NCBI RefSeq assembly: GCF_004006665.1
Contig: NZ_QOCL01000013.1
Span: 62,001-126,000, forward strand
DNA from: Halobacteriovorax sp. HLS
GTDB lineage: Bacteria > Bdellovibrionota > Bacteriovoracia > Bacteriovoracales > Bacteriovoracaceae
Reading direction: 5' to 3'
DNA length: 64,000 nucleotides
Positions 63,633 through 64,000 of this stretch are shown in pieces. Both the position numbers and the translations under genes were made by a program. Within the stretch, counting starts at the first letter, position 1, and each line of letters starts with the position of its first letter. Below the pieces are notes generated by a model. The model was not told the DNA's origin. It searched no databases and saw nothing but the letters and a program-made list of their open reading frames with translations.

Positions 63633-64000
63633 ATGAATAAGACGATTTCGACTCTCATCGCAATCTTTATATCTCAGAACTCATTCGCATTAGTTGATTA
63701 CTCTCAAATTGAAGGCAGCTCTCCAGCCCCGAGCACTCCAAATGTAAAGAGATCAGCACCTCCTATAGTTAAAAGAAATGCTCCGGCCGCAGCTAGTTCA
63801 TCGAGATCTGCAAATAACGGCCCAACTTCATTTGAGTTACTAACTTCTTATGAACAGCAAAAAGTTGCAGGACAAACGACTTCTGGTGAGTTGAATAAGC
63901 TTTCATTAATGGCCCATTTCCAAACTCAATATAACCTCTATTTGGATGTTAATTACTGGGCCGCAAGTAATGAACTATCAACTAACAAGCAAGAGGGGGC
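63633..64000 (+). CDS. Secreted protein, N-terminal part (runs off the window)
   Basis: A frame open from ATG 63633 to the window end codes for at least 122 residues. It has a signal peptide (MNKTISTLIAIFISQNSFA), a Pro/Ala/Ser-rich linker (SSPAPSTPNVKRSAPP), then the start of a domain, FELLTSYEQQKVAGQTTSGE, and NLYLDVNYWAASN. The ribosome site AAGGAACC lies upstream. Linker plus later beta-strand-like sequence would fit a surface or outer-membrane protein, but the domain is incomplete and no family can be named. Confidence 0.7.
   Translation, partial: MNKTISTLIAIFISQNSFALVDYSQIEGSSPAPSTPNVKRSAPPIVKRNAPAAASSSRSANNGPTSFELLTSYEQQKVAGQTTSGELNKLSLMAHFQTQYNLYLDVNYWAASNELSTNKQEG

Noticed and set aside
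1-64000. tRNA, rRNA, insertion sequences, prophage or CRISPR
   Set aside because: Scanning both strands showed no T-loop/anticodon arrangement, transposase, integrase or direct repeats with spacers.

Overview
The window is low-GC bacterial DNA, densely coded, with short operons, no rRNA or tRNA genes, no insertion sequence, no phage and no CRISPR. AT-rich codon use, a load of very large secreted proteins and lipoproteins of unknown function, and an unusually complete set of amino-acid and acyl-CoA breakdown genes suggest a predatory Bdellovibrionota-type organism, most likely in the Bacteriovorax/Halobacteriovorax group. This placement is an inference from gene content only; no taxonomic marker gene is present.

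Region 1 (1-11.3 kb) is aromatic amino-acid breakdown. A minus-strand operon encodes 4-hydroxyphenylpyruvate dioxygenase, two crotonases (PaaF, PaaG), a PaaA-like di-iron oxygenase, a 3-hydroxyacyl-CoA dehydrogenase split into two genes, and a PaaJ-like thiolase. Divergent from it is a single-chain indolepyruvate:ferredoxin oxidoreductase, which makes aryl-acetyl-CoA from aryl-pyruvates, and a coupled Nudix/metallo-beta-lactamase fusion. paaBCDE, paaZ and the homogentisate genes are absent from the window.

Region 2 (11.3-15.3 kb) has two secreted proteins; the first ends in a J-domain (HPD motif) behind a Lys/Ala repeat. Region 3 (15.3-21.5 kb) is a leucine (liu) operon: methylcrotonyl-CoA carboxylase (carboxyltransferase, biotin carboxylase and biotin carrier as three genes), methylglutaconyl-CoA hydratase, HMG-CoA lyase and one more crotonase. 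Region 4 (24.4-27.7 kb) encodes a two-subunit class I fumarase, whose alpha subunit carries a histone-H1-like tail of seven exact 12-residue repeats, and a two-subunit 3-oxoacid CoA-transferase. Together these can turn Leu, Phe and Tyr into acetyl-CoA: HMG-CoA lyase makes acetoacetate, the CoA-transferase activates it with succinyl-CoA (itself a product of the PaaJ thiolase step), and fumarase handles fumarate.

Region 5 (27.7-43 kb) is mostly cell-envelope genes: a beta-barrel protein, a three-gene cluster with a HELGH metalloprotease-like lipoprotein, an 1105-residue secreted protein, an RDD protein with UppP, and a 1619-residue Cys-rich lipoprotein. Region 6 (43-64 kb) is mixed: CinA, an FAD oxidoreductase, a lone RND pump, a PhnCDE importer, a gingipain-like protease, a CheX-like protein, an Ntn acyltransferase-like protein, an APP1-like phosphatase, MgtC, a coiled-coil protein ending in an Hsp20-like domain, and the start of a secreted protein that runs off the window.

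GGCC is clearly over-represented, and four of the terminator stems contain it.
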